Below the pieces are notes generated by a model, which saw only the letters and a program-made list of their open reading frames with translations, did no database searches and was not told where the DNA came from. A program made the position numbers and the translations under genes. Shown here in pieces: positions 51,152-60,280 of a stretch of DNA of 64,000 nucleotides. The stretch comes from Bradyrhizobium sp. JYMT SZCCT0428 (GTDB lineage Bacteria; Pseudomonadota; Alphaproteobacteria; Rhizobiales; Xanthobacteraceae). The stretch spans positions 1-64,000 of the forward strand of contig NZ_JAFCLS010000044.1 of assembly GCF_018131075.1 (NCBI RefSeq), written 5' to 3'. The first letter of the stretch is position 1. Every line of letters begins with the position of its first letter.

Positions 51152-53269
51152 TTGACCGAACCCACGACTAAAGGCCGTTCACTGCAGGCGCCGGTGGCGC
51201 CGCGCCGCCCGCATTCGTTCACCACCCACGGCATCACGGTGAGCGACGATTACGCGTGGCTGAAGGACGCCAAATGGCAGGAGGTACTGCGCGACCCCTC
51301 GATCCTCGACGCCGACATCAGGCAATATCTGGAAAGCGAGAACGACTACACCGAGAGCCTGCTCGGCCACACCGCGCCGCTCCAGAAAAAGCTGGTCGCG
51401 GAGATGCGTGGGCGCATCAAGGAAGACGATTCCAGCGTGCCGTCGCCGGACGGCCCGTTCGCCTATTTGCGGAAATTCCGCGAGGGCGGCCAGCACGAGA
51501 TGTTCGGCCGTACCCCGCGCAATGGCGGCGACGTTGAGATCGTGCTCGACGGCGATGCGCTGGCGGCATCCCACAGCTATTTCAAGTTCGGCGGCGCGCG
51601 ACATTCGCCTGACCACAAGCTGCAGGCCTGGAGCGCCGACACCAAGGGCTCGGAATATTTTTCGATTCGCGTGCGCGACTGGGGCAGCGGCAAGGACTTT
51701 GACGACCTCGTCGAGGAGACCGATGGCGGCGTGGTCTGGAGCACGGACGGACAAAGCTTCTTCTACGTCAAGCTCGACGACAACCACCGGCCGATGCAGG
51801 TGTGGCGACATCGCCTCGGCACCCGGCAGGCGGACGACACGCTGATCTATGAGGAGCAGGATTCCGGCTGGTTCACCCATCTGCATGAGAGCTCCAGCGG
51901 GCGCTTTTGCGTGATCGCCGGCGGCGACCATGAAACCTCCGAGCAGCGCCTGATCGATCTGGCGCATCCCGAGACGCCGCCGCGGCTGGTCGCGGCGCGC
52001 GAGGAAGGCGTGCAATATTCGATCGCCGATCGCGGCGGCGAACTGTTCATCCTCACCAACGCCAATGACGCGATCGACTTCAAGGTGATGACCGCGCCGC
52101 TGGCGGCGCCGGAGCGCGCCAACTGGCGCGATTTGATCCCGCATCGCGAGGGCATCTATGTGCTCGATGTCGAGCTTTACGCCGGCCATATGGTGCGGCT
52201 GGAGCGTGCCAACGCGCTGCCCGCGATCATCATCCGCGACCTTACATCGGGCGAAGAACACGCCATCGCCTTCGATGAAGCGGCCTATTCGCTCGACACC
52301 ATGGGCGGCTATGAATTCGAAACCACGAACTTGCGGTTTTCCTATTCGTCGATGACGACGCCATCGGAAGTCTATGACTATGACATGGCGTCGCGGGAGC
52401 GGGTGCTGCGCAAGCGGCAGGAGATTCCGTCCGGCCACAAACCGGCCGACTACGTCACCACCCGCATCATGGCGACGGCGCATGACGGGGCGAAGGTGCC
52501 GGTCTCGATCCTGCACCGCAAGGATCTCGTGCGCGACGGCAACGCGCCGCTGCTGCTGTACGGCTACGGCTCCTACGGCATGGCGATGCCGGCCTCGTTC
52601 GCGGCCAACCGGCTGTCGCTGGTCGATCGCGGTTTTGTCTATGCCATCGCACATATCCGGGGCGGCGCCGACAAAGGCTGGGGCTGGTACCTCGACGGCA
52701 AGCGCGAGAAGAAGACCAATACGTTCGATGATTTTGCGGCGGCAGGCCGCGCCTTGATCGAGGCCAAATACACCAGCGCAAAGCGCATCGTCGGCCATGG
52801 CGGCAGCGCCGGCGGCATGCTGATGGGCGCGGTCGCCAACCGTGCCGGCGAATTGTTCGCCGGCATCGTCGCGGAAGTGCCGTTCGTCGACGTGCTGAAT
52901 ACGATGCTCGACGACACGTTGCCGCTGACGCCGCCGGAATGGCCGGAATGGGGCAACCCGATCGAGAGCGAAAAGGATTTTCGGACCATCCTGTCCTATT
53001 CGCCCTACGACAACATCGAAGCCAAGGACTATCCGCTGATCCTCGCGATGGGCGGACTGACCGATCCGCGCGTGACCTATTGGGAGCCGGCGAAATGGAT
53101 CGCGCGGCTGCGCGCGACCATGAAGGGCGGCGGCCCGGTGCTGCTGCGGACCAACATGGGCGCCGGCCATGGCGGCGCGTCGGGGCGCTTCAACCGGCTG
53201 GATGAGGTCGCGATCGCCTATGCGTTCGCGCTGTGGGCGGTTGGATTGGCGGATAGAGCGGACGTTTAA
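51152..53269 (+). CDS. ptrB: Oligopeptidase B-type serine peptidase (S9 family)
   Basis: A 705-residue cytosolic peptidase, usually cutting short peptides after Arg or Lys. An N-terminal beta-propeller covers roughly residues 60-400 and the alpha/beta-hydrolase domain the rest. The nucleophile is in GHGGSAGG (Ser552), the Asp in GLTDPRV, and the His in GAGHGGASGRF (His673). The IRGG and length match oligopeptidase B rather than prolyl oligopeptidase. The start is TTG with GAGGA upstream; no ATG lies closer to the conserved N-terminus (PHSFTTHG). Confidence 0.9.
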   Translation: MTEPTTKGRSLQAPVAPRRPHSFTTHGITVSDDYAWLKDAKWQEVLRDPSILDADIRQYLESENDYTESLLGHTAPLQKKLVAEMRGRIKEDDSSVPSPDGPFAYLRKFREGGQHEMFGRTPRNGGDVEIVLDGDALAASHSYFKFGGARHSPDHKLQAWSADTKGSEYFSIRVRDWGSGKDFDDLVEETDGGVVWSTDGQSFFYVKLDDNHRPMQVWRHRLGTRQADDTLIYEEQDSGWFTHLHESSSGRFCVIAGGDHETSEQRLIDLAHPETPPRLVAAREEGVQYSIADRGGELFILTNANDAIDFKVMTAPLAAPERANWRDLIPHREGIYVLDVELYAGHMVRLERANALPAIIIRDLTSGEEHAIAFDEAAYSLDTMGGYEFETTNLRFSYSSMTTPSEVYDYDMASRERVLRKRQEIPSGHKPADYVTTRIMATAHDGAKVPVSILHRKDLVRDGNAPLLLYGYGSYGMAMPASFAANRLSLVDRGFVYAIAHIRGGADKGWGWYLDGKREKKTNTFDDFAAAGRALIEAKYTSAKRIVGHGGSAGGMLMGAVANRAGELFAGIVAEVPFVDVLNTMLDDTLPLTPPEWPEWGNPIESEKDFRTILSYSPYDNIEAKDYPLILAMGGLTDPRVTYWEPAKWIARLRATMKGGGPVLLRTNMGAGHGGASGRFNRLDEVAIAYAFALWAVGLADRADV

Positions 53270-53296
53270 CATTCTCCCTCGCCCGCGCTTGCCGCG

Positions 53297-53905
53297 TCAG
53301 ACCGTCGCCAGATCAGGTGGCGGCGGCCATGTGCGCAGCGCCATCTCGGCGATCTTGCGCACCTGCTCCCGCGTGGTTCCGCCAGCCGCCTGCACTGCCA
53401 TGCCCTGCAGGATCGCGGAGAGGTAGGCCGCGAGATCGGCGGCGTCGGATCCCTCGGGTAGCTCGCCTTCGGCGATCGCCCGCTCGAAGCGCTCGCGCAA
53501 ATCCTGTTCGCCCTTGGCGCGGCGCGCCACCAATTCCTGCTTGATGGACTCGGCGGCATCGCCGCAGGTCAGCGCGCCCTGCACCGCCAGACATCCCGGC
53601 GGGTGGTCGGGACCGGTGACCGCGTCGGCGCTTTCATAGAGCATGTGCTCCACCACGGCGCGGATGTTCGGCTTGGCCAACGCGACCTGAAAGTAACCGC
53701 CGGGGCCGTCGACATATTTGTCGAGCGCCTTGCGAAACAGCTCTTCCTTGTTGCCGAACGCGGCATAGAGGCTCGGCTTGGTGATCCCCATGGTTTCGGT
53801 GAGATCCGCGATCGACGCGCCTTCATAGCCTTTGCTCCAGAACACCTGGAGCGCCAGGTCGAGCGCCTTGTCGACATCGAATTCGCGGGGCCGTCCCATG
53901 GCCAT
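53297..53905 (-). CDS. TetR-family repressor of the adjacent RND pump
   Basis: A 202-residue regulator. The N-terminal helix-turn-helix (GRPREFDVDKALDLALQVFW, then GASIADLTETMGITKPSLYA) is followed by a ligand-binding domain with two Cys (PPGCLAVQGALTCGD), typical of the group related to AcrR/YxaF-like regulators. It is divergent from the adaptor gene of an RND pump, with two TACCGA-CGTTA sites between, and is therefore its likely repressor. The ATG at 53905 is fixed by GGAGGAGG upstream. Confidence 0.88.
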   Translation of the reverse strand: MAMGRPREFDVDKALDLALQVFWSKGYEGASIADLTETMGITKPSLYAAFGNKEELFRKALDKYVDGPGGYFQVALAKPNIRAVVEHMLYESADAVTGPDHPPGCLAVQGALTCGDAAESIKQELVARRAKGEQDLRERFERAIAEGELPEGSDAADLAAYLSAILQGMAVQAAGGTTREQVRKIAEMALRTWPPPPDLATV

Positions 53906-53928
53906 GATGGGGTCCTCCTCCAATTTCC

Positions 53929-53940
53929 TACCGATCGTTA
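53929..53940. promoter_or_regulatory. Candidate TetR operator 1
   Basis: TACCGATCGTTA is palindromic at 10 of 12 positions. It lies 24 bases upstream of the repressor gene and recurs, with one change, at 53979-53990. Confidence 0.55.
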
Positions 53941-53950
53941 GATAAGTGAC

Positions 53951-53980
53951 TTGACAGGGGATGTCGATGGCCCATCTATA
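53951..53980 (+). promoter_or_regulatory. Sigma-70-type promoter of the RND pump operon
   Basis: TTGACA (53951-53956) is a perfect -35 box; TCTATA (53975-53980), 18 bases further, is an acceptable -10 box. The second TetR operator overlaps the end of the -10 box, which would let the repressor block polymerase. Confidence 0.5.
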
Positions 53981-53990
53981 CCGAGCGTTA
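53979..53990. promoter_or_regulatory. Candidate TetR operator 2
   Basis: TACCGAGCGTTA differs from operator 1 by one base. It overlaps the -10 box and probable start of transcription of the adaptor gene. The two sites start 50 bases apart, on nearly the same face of the helix. Confidence 0.5.
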
Positions 53991-54066
53991 TGAATGTGTG
54001 CGCTGCAACGTAGACGGGGATCGGGTGTCGTGCCCGCTCCCGTCTCAAATCGGGGAACAGCGCCGA

Positions 54067-55290
54067 ATGTCTGGGGTCATCATGAAAAATATTATAAAAA
54101 ACAAACGCTTGATTGGAACCGGGCTGGTGCTGGCCGCCTTGGCCATCGCCGCCGGGGCAACTTTCCTGAGCGGTCGCGGCGGTAGCGCGCAGGCCGAGGC
54201 AGCCGCAGCAGCCCCGGCGGCGCTGCCGGTCTCGGTCTCCGTCGTGGCACCCCGGCAGACCGTCCCTTGGGACGAGTTTTCCGGCCGGCTTGAAGCCGTC
54301 GAGCGGGTCGAAATCCGCTCCCGCGTCGCAGGCGCGATCCAGGAAATTCACTTTACGGAGGGCGCGCTGGTCAAACAGGGAGACCTGTTGATCCTGATCG
54401 ATCCGTCGCTCTACGCAGCCGATGTGGCGCGCGCCGAAGGCCAGGTCGCCGCGGCCAAGGCGCGCCTGATCCTCACCAAGAGCGATTTCGAGCGCGGCCA
54501 GCAATTGACGGATTCGCGCACGATCTCGCAGCGGGATTTTGACGGTCGCGTCAACGCCTACCGCGAAGCCGAAGCCAATCTGAAGGCGGCCGAGGCGACG
54601 CTGCAAACGGCAAAGCTCAATCTCGGCTATACCGAAGTGCGGGCCCCGGTCACAGGTCGGGTCGGCAAGCTCGAGATCACCGTCGGCAATCTGATCGCCG
54701 CCGGACCCGGAACGCCGGTGCTGACCACGCTGGTGTCGGTCAATCCAATTTACGCCAGCTTCAATGCCGATGAGCAGGTGGTGACGCGGGCGTTGCGGAC
54801 GCTGGCGGATGAATCGACGCCATCAGAGATCGGGCGCATCCCGGTGCAGATGGGGACCGGCACCTCCGATGGCACGCCCTACAAGGGCCGGATGCAGCTG
54901 ATCGACAACCAGGTCGATGCGCGCAGCGGCACGGTGCGCGTGCGCGCGGTATTCGACAACGCCGATGGACGCCTGATGCCCGGCCAGTTCGCGCGGCTGC
55001 TGATGGGACAACCCAAAGCCGAGCCGGTGTTGCTGATCAGCGAGCGCGCCGTCGGTACCGACCAGAACAAGAAATTCGTGATGGTCGTCGACAAGGACAG
55101 CAAGGCGGAATATCGCGAAGTTGCGCTCGGCGTATCGATCGACGGCATGCGCGTGGTGACCGGCGGACTGCAGGCCGGCGAGCGCATTGTGGTCAAGGGA
55201 CTGCAGCGCGTGCGTCCCGGTGCGCTGGTCGCGCCCGAGGTCGTCGCGATGGGATTTGCTTCTCCTGCGACCGAGCTGGCGCAGCGTTAG
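54067..55290 (+). CDS. RND efflux periplasmic adaptor (AcrA/MexA type)
   Basis: A 407-residue membrane-fusion protein. An N-terminal hydrophobic segment (about residues 14-33) is followed by the lipoyl-like domain (RVEIRSRVAGAIQEIHF), an alpha-hairpin (about 110-175), the second lipoyl half (LGYTEVRAPVTGRVGK) and the beta-barrel and membrane-proximal domains. It partners the RND pump gene just downstream; the outer-membrane channel must come from elsewhere. An internal ATG at 54082 is an equally good start. Confidence 0.92.
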   Translation: MSGVIMKNIIKNKRLIGTGLVLAALAIAAGATFLSGRGGSAQAEAAAAAPAALPVSVSVVAPRQTVPWDEFSGRLEAVERVEIRSRVAGAIQEIHFTEGALVKQGDLLILIDPSLYAADVARAEGQVAAAKARLILTKSDFERGQQLTDSRTISQRDFDGRVNAYREAEANLKAAEATLQTAKLNLGYTEVRAPVTGRVGKLEITVGNLIAAGPGTPVLTTLVSVNPIYASFNADEQVVTRALRTLADESTPSEIGRIPVQMGTGTSDGTPYKGRMQLIDNQVDARSGTVRVRAVFDNADGRLMPGQFARLLMGQPKAEPVLLISERAVGTDQNKKFVMVVDKDSKAEYREVALGVSIDGMRVVTGGLQAGERIVVKGLQRVRPGALVAPEVVAMGFASPATELAQR

Positions 55291-55299
55291 CCATCTGAT

Positions 55300-55325
55300 C
55301 CCGGTGCTCTTACGAGAGCACCGGG
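55300..55325 (+). other. Stable hairpin between adaptor and pump genes
   Basis: An 11-base-pair perfect stem, CCCGGTGCTCT with AGAGCACCGGG, and a TACG tetraloop lie 9 bases after the adaptor stop. No T-run follows, so partial termination or mRNA protection is more likely than full termination. It could set the adaptor-to-pump ratio. Confidence 0.6.
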
Positions 55326-55425
55326 CAATATCAAAAAAGCAACAGAGTGAAACAGTGGGGTCGATCACGGTCGGCCGCGCCGGGACCCTTGCGCTTCGTA
55401 GCGCCGATATCAGCGAGACAATGTC

Positions 55426-58400
55426 ATGAACTTTTCCAGATTCTTCATCGATCGACCGATTTTTGCGGGCGTGCTGTCGACGCTGATTTTCGTGGCGGGC
55501 CTGCTGTCGCTGCCGGCGTTGCCGATCTCGGAATATCCGGAAGTCGCGCCGCCGACGGTGGTGGTGCGCGCGCAATATCCGGGCGCCAACCCCAAGGTGA
55601 TCGCGGAGACGGTATCGACGCCGATCGAGGAGCAGATCAACGGGGTCGAAGGCATGCTCTATATGAGCAGCCAGGCCACGACGGACGGATTGATGACGCT
55701 CAACGTCACGTTCCGGCTCGGCACCGATCCCGACAAGGCACAGCAACTGGTGCAGAACCGCGTGGCGCAGGCCGAGCCGCGGCTGCCCGCCGAAGTCCGC
55801 ACCCTCGGCATCACCACGATCAAGAGCGCGCCTGACCTCACCATGGTGGTGCATTTGCTGTCGCCGAACGGCCGCTACGACATGACCTATTTGCGCAACT
55901 ATGCCGTGCTCAACGTCAAGGATCGGCTGGCGCGCATCGAAGGTGTCGGCCAGGTACAGTTGTTCGGTTCCGGCGACTATTCGATGCGGGTCTGGCTCGA
56001 TCCGCAGAAGGTGGCCGAGCGCGGGCTGTCGGCTTCCGACGTGGTGCGCGAGATCCGGGCCCAGAACGTGCAGGCCGCCGCCGGCGTGGTCGGCGCGTCG
56101 CCGAGCGAAGTCGGGCTCAATCTGCAGCTTTCCATCAACGCGCAGGGACGGCTGCAAACCGAGGAGGAGTTCGGCGAAATCATCGTCAAGAACGGCGCCA
56201 ATGGCGAAGTCACGCGGCTGCGCGACATCGCCCGGATCGAGCTCGGTGCCGCGGACTATTCGCTGCGCTCGCTGCTGGACAACAAGTCCGCGGTCGCGGT
56301 GCCGATCTTCCAGTCGCCGGGCTCCAATGCGATCCAGATTTCCGACACCGTCCGCAAGATGATGGTCGAGCTGAAGGCGAACATGCCCGACGGCATGGAT
56401 TACAGCATCGTCTATGACCCCACGCAATTCGTTCGCGCCTCGATCGAGGCGGTGGTGCACACGCTGTTGGAAGCCGTTGCCCTCGTGGTGCTGGTGGTCA
56501 TCCTGTTCCTGCAGACATGGCGTGCGTCGATCATTCCGCTGATCGCGGTGCCGGTTTCCATCATCGGCACCTTTGCCGTCATGCATGTGTTCGGTTTCTC
56601 GATCAACGCGTTGACCCTGTTCGGGCTGGTGCTGGCGATCGGTATCGTCGTCGATGACGCCATCGTCGTGGTCGAGAACGTCGAGCGCAACATCGAGCAG
56701 GGGCTGACGCCAAAGGAAGCGGCGTACCAGGCGATGCAGGAAGTCACCGGACCGATCATCGCCATCGCACTGGTGCTGATCGCGGTGTTCGTGCCGTTGG
56801 CGTTCATTACGGGATTGACCGGCCAGTTCTACAAGCAGTTCGCGCTGACGGTGGCGATCTCGACGGTGATTTCGGCGTTTAATTCGCTGACGCTGTCGCC
56901 GGCGCTGGCGGCGGTGCTGCTGAAATCGCACGATGCGCCAAAGGACGCGCTGACCCGTGGCATGGACCGCGTGCTCGGCTGGTTCTTTCAACGCTTCAAC
57001 CGCTTTTTCCGCCGTAGTTCCGAGGCCTATGGCGGCGGCGTCAAGCGCGTGATCTCGCGGCGCGCGATCGTGATGGTCGCCTATGTCGCGCTGATCGGCG
57101 TCACTTATGGGCTGTTCAAGGCGGTGCCAGGCGGCTTTGTGCCCGGCCAGGACAAGCAGTACCTAGTCGGCTTCGCGCAACTGCCTGACGGCGCGACGCT
57201 GGACCGCACTGAAGAGGTGATCCGTCGCATGGGCGATATCGCCTTGAAGCTGCCGGGCGTCGAAAGCGCCGTGGCGTTTCCCGGTCTGTCGATCAACGGT
57301 TTTACCAACAGCTCGAATTCGGGAATCGTGTTCGTTACTTTGAAGCCTTTTGAAGAACGCAAGGCCGCCAATCTCAGCGCGGGCGCGATCGCCGGCCAGC
57401 TCAACGGCAAGTTTTCTGCGATCCAGGAAGCCTTCATTGCCATGTTCCCGCCGCCGCCGGTGGCGGGCTTAGGCACCATCGGCGGCTTCAAGCTGCAGAT
57501 CGAGGATCGCGCCGGGCTCGGCTATGAGGCGCTCAACGACGCCACCAAGGCGTTCATCGCGAAGGCCAGCGCTGCGCCGCAACTGGCGGGATTGTTCTCC
57601 AGCTATCAGGTCAACGTGCCGCAGCTTTATGCCGATATCGATCGCACCCGGGCGCGGCAGCTCAGCGTGCCCGTCACCAGCGTGTTTGAAACCATGCAGA
57701 TCTATCTCGGCTCGCTCTACGTCAACGACTTCAACAAGTTCGGCCGCACCTATTCGGTGCGGGTGCAGGCGGACGCAAAATTTCGCGCCCGCGCCGACGA
57801 CGTCGGGCTGCTGAAGGTGCGCTCCGACACCGGCGAGATGGTGCCGCTATCGGCGCTGCTGAAAATCAAGGAGAGCGCCGGGCCGGAACGCGCTATGCGA
57901 TACAACGGCTTCCTCACCGCCGACCTCAATGGCGGTGCGGCGCCCGGCTATTCAACCGGGCAGGCTCAGGCAGCGGTGGAGAAGATCGCTGCAGAGACCT
58001 TTCCGAAGGGCATCGCGTTCGAGTGGACCGACCTGACCTATCAGGAAATCATTGCCGGCAATTCGTCGCTGATCGTGTTTCCGGTGGCGCTGCTGCTGGT
58101 ATTCCTGGTGCTCGCCGCCCAGTATGAAAGCCTGACCCTGCCATTGTCGATCATCATGATCGTGCCGATGGGTCTGCTGGCGGCGATGCTCGGCGTCTGG
58201 CTGACCAAGGGCGACAACAACGTGTTCACGCAGATCGGGTTGATCGTGCTGGTGGGACTGTCGGCCAAGAATGCCATCCTGATCGTGGAGTTCGCGCGCG
58301 AGCTGGAATTCGCCGGACGTACGCCCGTGCAAGCCGCGATCGAAGCCAGCCGCTTGCGGCTGCGGCCGATCCTGATGACCTCGCTGGCCTTCATCATGGG

Positions 58401-58614
58401 CGTCGTGCCGCTGGTGATCTCCACCGGCGCAGGTTCCGAGATGCGTCATGCCATGGGGGTTGCGGTGTTTTCAGGCATGATCGGCGTCACGGCGTTCGGC
58501 ATCTTCTTTACGCCGATGTTCTACGTGCTGCTGCGCGCCTTGGCCGGCAACCGGCCGCTGACGCAGCATGGCGAGGCATCGGTGGGAAATATCGCGCGCC
58601 ATCCGGCGGAATGA
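55426..58614 (+). CDS. RND efflux pump, HAE1 family (AcrB/MexB-like)
   Basis: A 1062-residue hydrophobe/amphiphile exporter. It has the HAE1 N-terminus MNFSRFFIDRPIFAGVLS, the TM4 Asp pair in GIVVDDAIVVVENVER, the TM10 Lys in GLSAKNAILIVEF, and two large periplasmic loops. It takes drugs, dyes or detergents from the periplasm and inner membrane. It lies 135 bases after the adaptor gene, and the TetR gene upstream is the likely switch. It differs clearly from the RND pump at 22014 and is not its recent duplicate. Confidence 0.95.
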   Translation: MNFSRFFIDRPIFAGVLSTLIFVAGLLSLPALPISEYPEVAPPTVVVRAQYPGANPKVIAETVSTPIEEQINGVEGMLYMSSQATTDGLMTLNVTFRLGTDPDKAQQLVQNRVAQAEPRLPAEVRTLGITTIKSAPDLTMVVHLLSPNGRYDMTYLRNYAVLNVKDRLARIEGVGQVQLFGSGDYSMRVWLDPQKVAERGLSASDVVREIRAQNVQAAAGVVGASPSEVGLNLQLSINAQGRLQTEEEFGEIIVKNGANGEVTRLRDIARIELGAADYSLRSLLDNKSAVAVPIFQSPGSNAIQISDTVRKMMVELKANMPDGMDYSIVYDPTQFVRASIEAVVHTLLEAVALVVLVVILFLQTWRASIIPLIAVPVSIIGTFAVMHVFGFSINALTLFGLVLAIGIVVDDAIVVVENVERNIEQGLTPKEAAYQAMQEVTGPIIAIALVLIAVFVPLAFITGLTGQFYKQFALTVAISTVISAFNSLTLSPALAAVLLKSHDAPKDALTRGMDRVLGWFFQRFNRFFRRSSEAYGGGVKRVISRRAIVMVAYVALIGVTYGLFKAVPGGFVPGQDKQYLVGFAQLPDGATLDRTEEVIRRMGDIALKLPGVESAVAFPGLSINGFTNSSNSGIVFVTLKPFEERKAANLSAGAIAGQLNGKFSAIQEAFIAMFPPPPVAGLGTIGGFKLQIEDRAGLGYEALNDATKAFIAKASAAPQLAGLFSSYQVNVPQLYADIDRTRARQLSVPVTSVFETMQIYLGSLYVNDFNKFGRTYSVRVQADAKFRARADDVGLLKVRSDTGEMVPLSALLKIKESAGPERAMRYNGFLTADLNGGAAPGYSTGQAQAAVEKIAAETFPKGIAFEWTDLTYQEIIAGNSSLIVFPVALLLVFLVLAAQYESLTLPLSIIMIVPMGLLAAMLGVWLTKGDNNVFTQIGLIVLVGLSAKNAILIVEFARELEFAGRTPVQAAIEASRLRLRPILMTSLAFIMGVVPLVISTGAGSEMRHAMGVAVFSGMIGVTAFGIFFTPMFYVLLRALAGNRPLTQHGEASVGNIARHPAE

Positions 58615-58626
58615 GAGGATGAATTC

Positions 58627-58764
58627 CTCCCTCGCCCCGCTCTTGCGGGGAGAGGGTTGGGGTGAGGGGCTCTATCCGCGAATACTGAAAGTGCGGTGAG
58701 GGCGGTACCCCCTCACCCGGATCGCAAGAGCGATCCGACCTCTCCCCGCAAGCGGGGAGAGGTT
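58627..58764. repeat. Palindromic repeat, family 6
   Basis: CTCCCTCGCCCCGCTCTTGCGGGGAGAGGG at the left and CCTCTCCCCGCAAGCGGGGAGAGG at the right, with GGTGAGGGGC and CCCCTCACC inside. It lies between the convergent pump and aldehyde dehydrogenase genes. Confidence 0.87.
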
Positions 58765-58786
58765 AAGAAGGCACCGCCCGCAATTC

Positions 58787-60229
58787 TTACGGCAGCGTGT
58801 AAGCCGTCTTCACCGTCGTATAAAACTCCGCCGCATAACGCCCTTGTTCGCGGGCGCCGAAGCTGGAGCCTTTTCGGCCGCCGAACGGCACGTGGTAATC
58901 GACGCCCGCGATCGGCAGATTGACCATCACCATGCCGGCTTCGGAATTGCGCTTGTAGTCGCTGGCGTATTTCAGGCTGGTGGTGCAAATGCCGGACGAC
59001 AGGCCGAAGTCGGTGTCGTTCGCGGTCGCCAGGGCTTCGGCATAGTCCTTGACCCTGATGACCGCGGCCACCGGTCCAAAGATTTCCTCGCGCGCGATCC
59101 GCATGGTGTTGCTCACATCGGTGAACAGCGCCGGCTGCAGATAGAAGCCGGGCGCATCGCGGTTGAGGCGCTCGCCACCGAACGCGAGTTTTGCACCCTC
59201 ATCCTTGCCGATCGAAATATATTTGAGGTCCTGATCGAGCTGGCTCTGATCGACGACCGGGCCGATATCGGTCCCGGCCTTGACGGCGTCGTCAATCTTC
59301 AGGCCACGCATCCGCTCGATCAGGGCCTCGACGAATTTGTCGTGGATCCCTGATGTGACGATCAGGCGCGAAGCGGCGGTGCAGCGCTGGCCGGTGGAAA
59401 AGAACGCGCTATTGGCGGCGCATTCCACCGCGACTTTCAGGTCTGCATCATCAAGAACGACCAGCGGATTCTTGCCGCCCATCTCGAGCTGAAACTTCTT
59501 CATCGGCCGCGAGGCGATGCAGGCCGCGGCAACCTTTTGGCCGGTGGAGACCGAGCCGGTGAAGCTGATGGCCGCGACATCAGGATGTTCGAGCAGGACG
59601 GCGCCAACTTCCGAGCCGCGTCCAAGCACGAGGTTGAGCACGCCCTTGGGCAAACCGGCACGGTGCAGGATATCGACCAGCGCCCACGACGAGCCCGGCA
59701 CGAGGTCGGCGGGCTTGATCACCACGGTGTTGCCATAGGCCAGCGCCGGCGCGATCTTCCAGGCCGGTATCGCGATCGGGAAATTCCACGGCGTGATCAG
59801 GCCGACGACACCGAGCGCTTCGCGCGTGATCTCGATGTCGATGCCGGGACGCACCGAGGCGAGCTTCTCGCCCGCCATCCGCAGGCATTCGCCGGCAAAG
59901 AACGCAAAGATCTGCCCGGCGCGCGCGACTTCACCGATGCCCTCCGGCAGTGTCTTGCCTTCCTCACGCGACAGCAGCCGGCCCAGTTCGTCCTTGCGCG
60001 CGAGGATTTCGTCCGACGCCTTCTTCAGGATGTCGTAGCGCACTTGCGGCGTCGATCGCGACCAGGCCGGGAATGCGGCCTTTGCAGCTGATATCGCGGC
60101 CTCGGCCTGCGCGCGCGTGCCGCGCACCGCCTGGCCGACAATGTCCTTGGTATCGGATGGATTGACGTTGGGCGCGCGGGCGCCATCGGACAGCCATTCG
60201 CCGTCGATCAGATTGTTGAACATCAGCAT
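58787..60229 (-). CDS. Aldehyde dehydrogenase, 2-oxoglutarate semialdehyde type
   Basis: A 480-residue NAD(P)-dependent dehydrogenase. The catalytic Cys is in GQRCTAASR (Cys283) and the general base in LEMGGKNP (Glu249); the cofactor fold includes ITPWNFPIAIP and SFTGSVSTG. The overall sequence and the company of a sugar-acid dehydratase, a lactonase and an RraA-like protein fit 2-oxoglutarate semialdehyde dehydrogenase, the last step of non-phosphorylative sugar oxidation. Succinate-semialdehyde activity cannot be excluded. It is the last gene of the minus-strand operon. Confidence 0.85.
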   Translation of the reverse strand: MLMFNNLIDGEWLSDGARAPNVNPSDTKDIVGQAVRGTRAQAEAAISAAKAAFPAWSRSTPQVRYDILKKASDEILARKDELGRLLSREEGKTLPEGIGEVARAGQIFAFFAGECLRMAGEKLASVRPGIDIEITREALGVVGLITPWNFPIAIPAWKIAPALAYGNTVVIKPADLVPGSSWALVDILHRAGLPKGVLNLVLGRGSEVGAVLLEHPDVAAISFTGSVSTGQKVAAACIASRPMKKFQLEMGGKNPLVVLDDADLKVAVECAANSAFFSTGQRCTAASRLIVTSGIHDKFVEALIERMRGLKIDDAVKAGTDIGPVVDQSQLDQDLKYISIGKDEGAKLAFGGERLNRDAPGFYLQPALFTDVSNTMRIAREEIFGPVAAVIRVKDYAEALATANDTDFGLSSGICTTSLKYASDYKRNSEAGMVMVNLPIAGVDYHVPFGGRKGSSFGAREQGRYAAEFYTTVKTAYTLP

Positions 60230-60280
60230 GATGTGGACTCACTGTTGGAGAAAAAAGCGTTGGTGCCAGCCGGCGGCATA

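Noticed and set aside
51179..53272. A 697-codon minus-strand frame opposite oligopeptidase B
   Set aside because: Antisense shadow; catalytic Ser, Asp and His motifs are on the plus strand.
54823..56991. A 722-codon minus-strand frame across the adaptor and pump genes
   Set aside because: It spans two real plus-strand genes and the hairpin between them; no family features.
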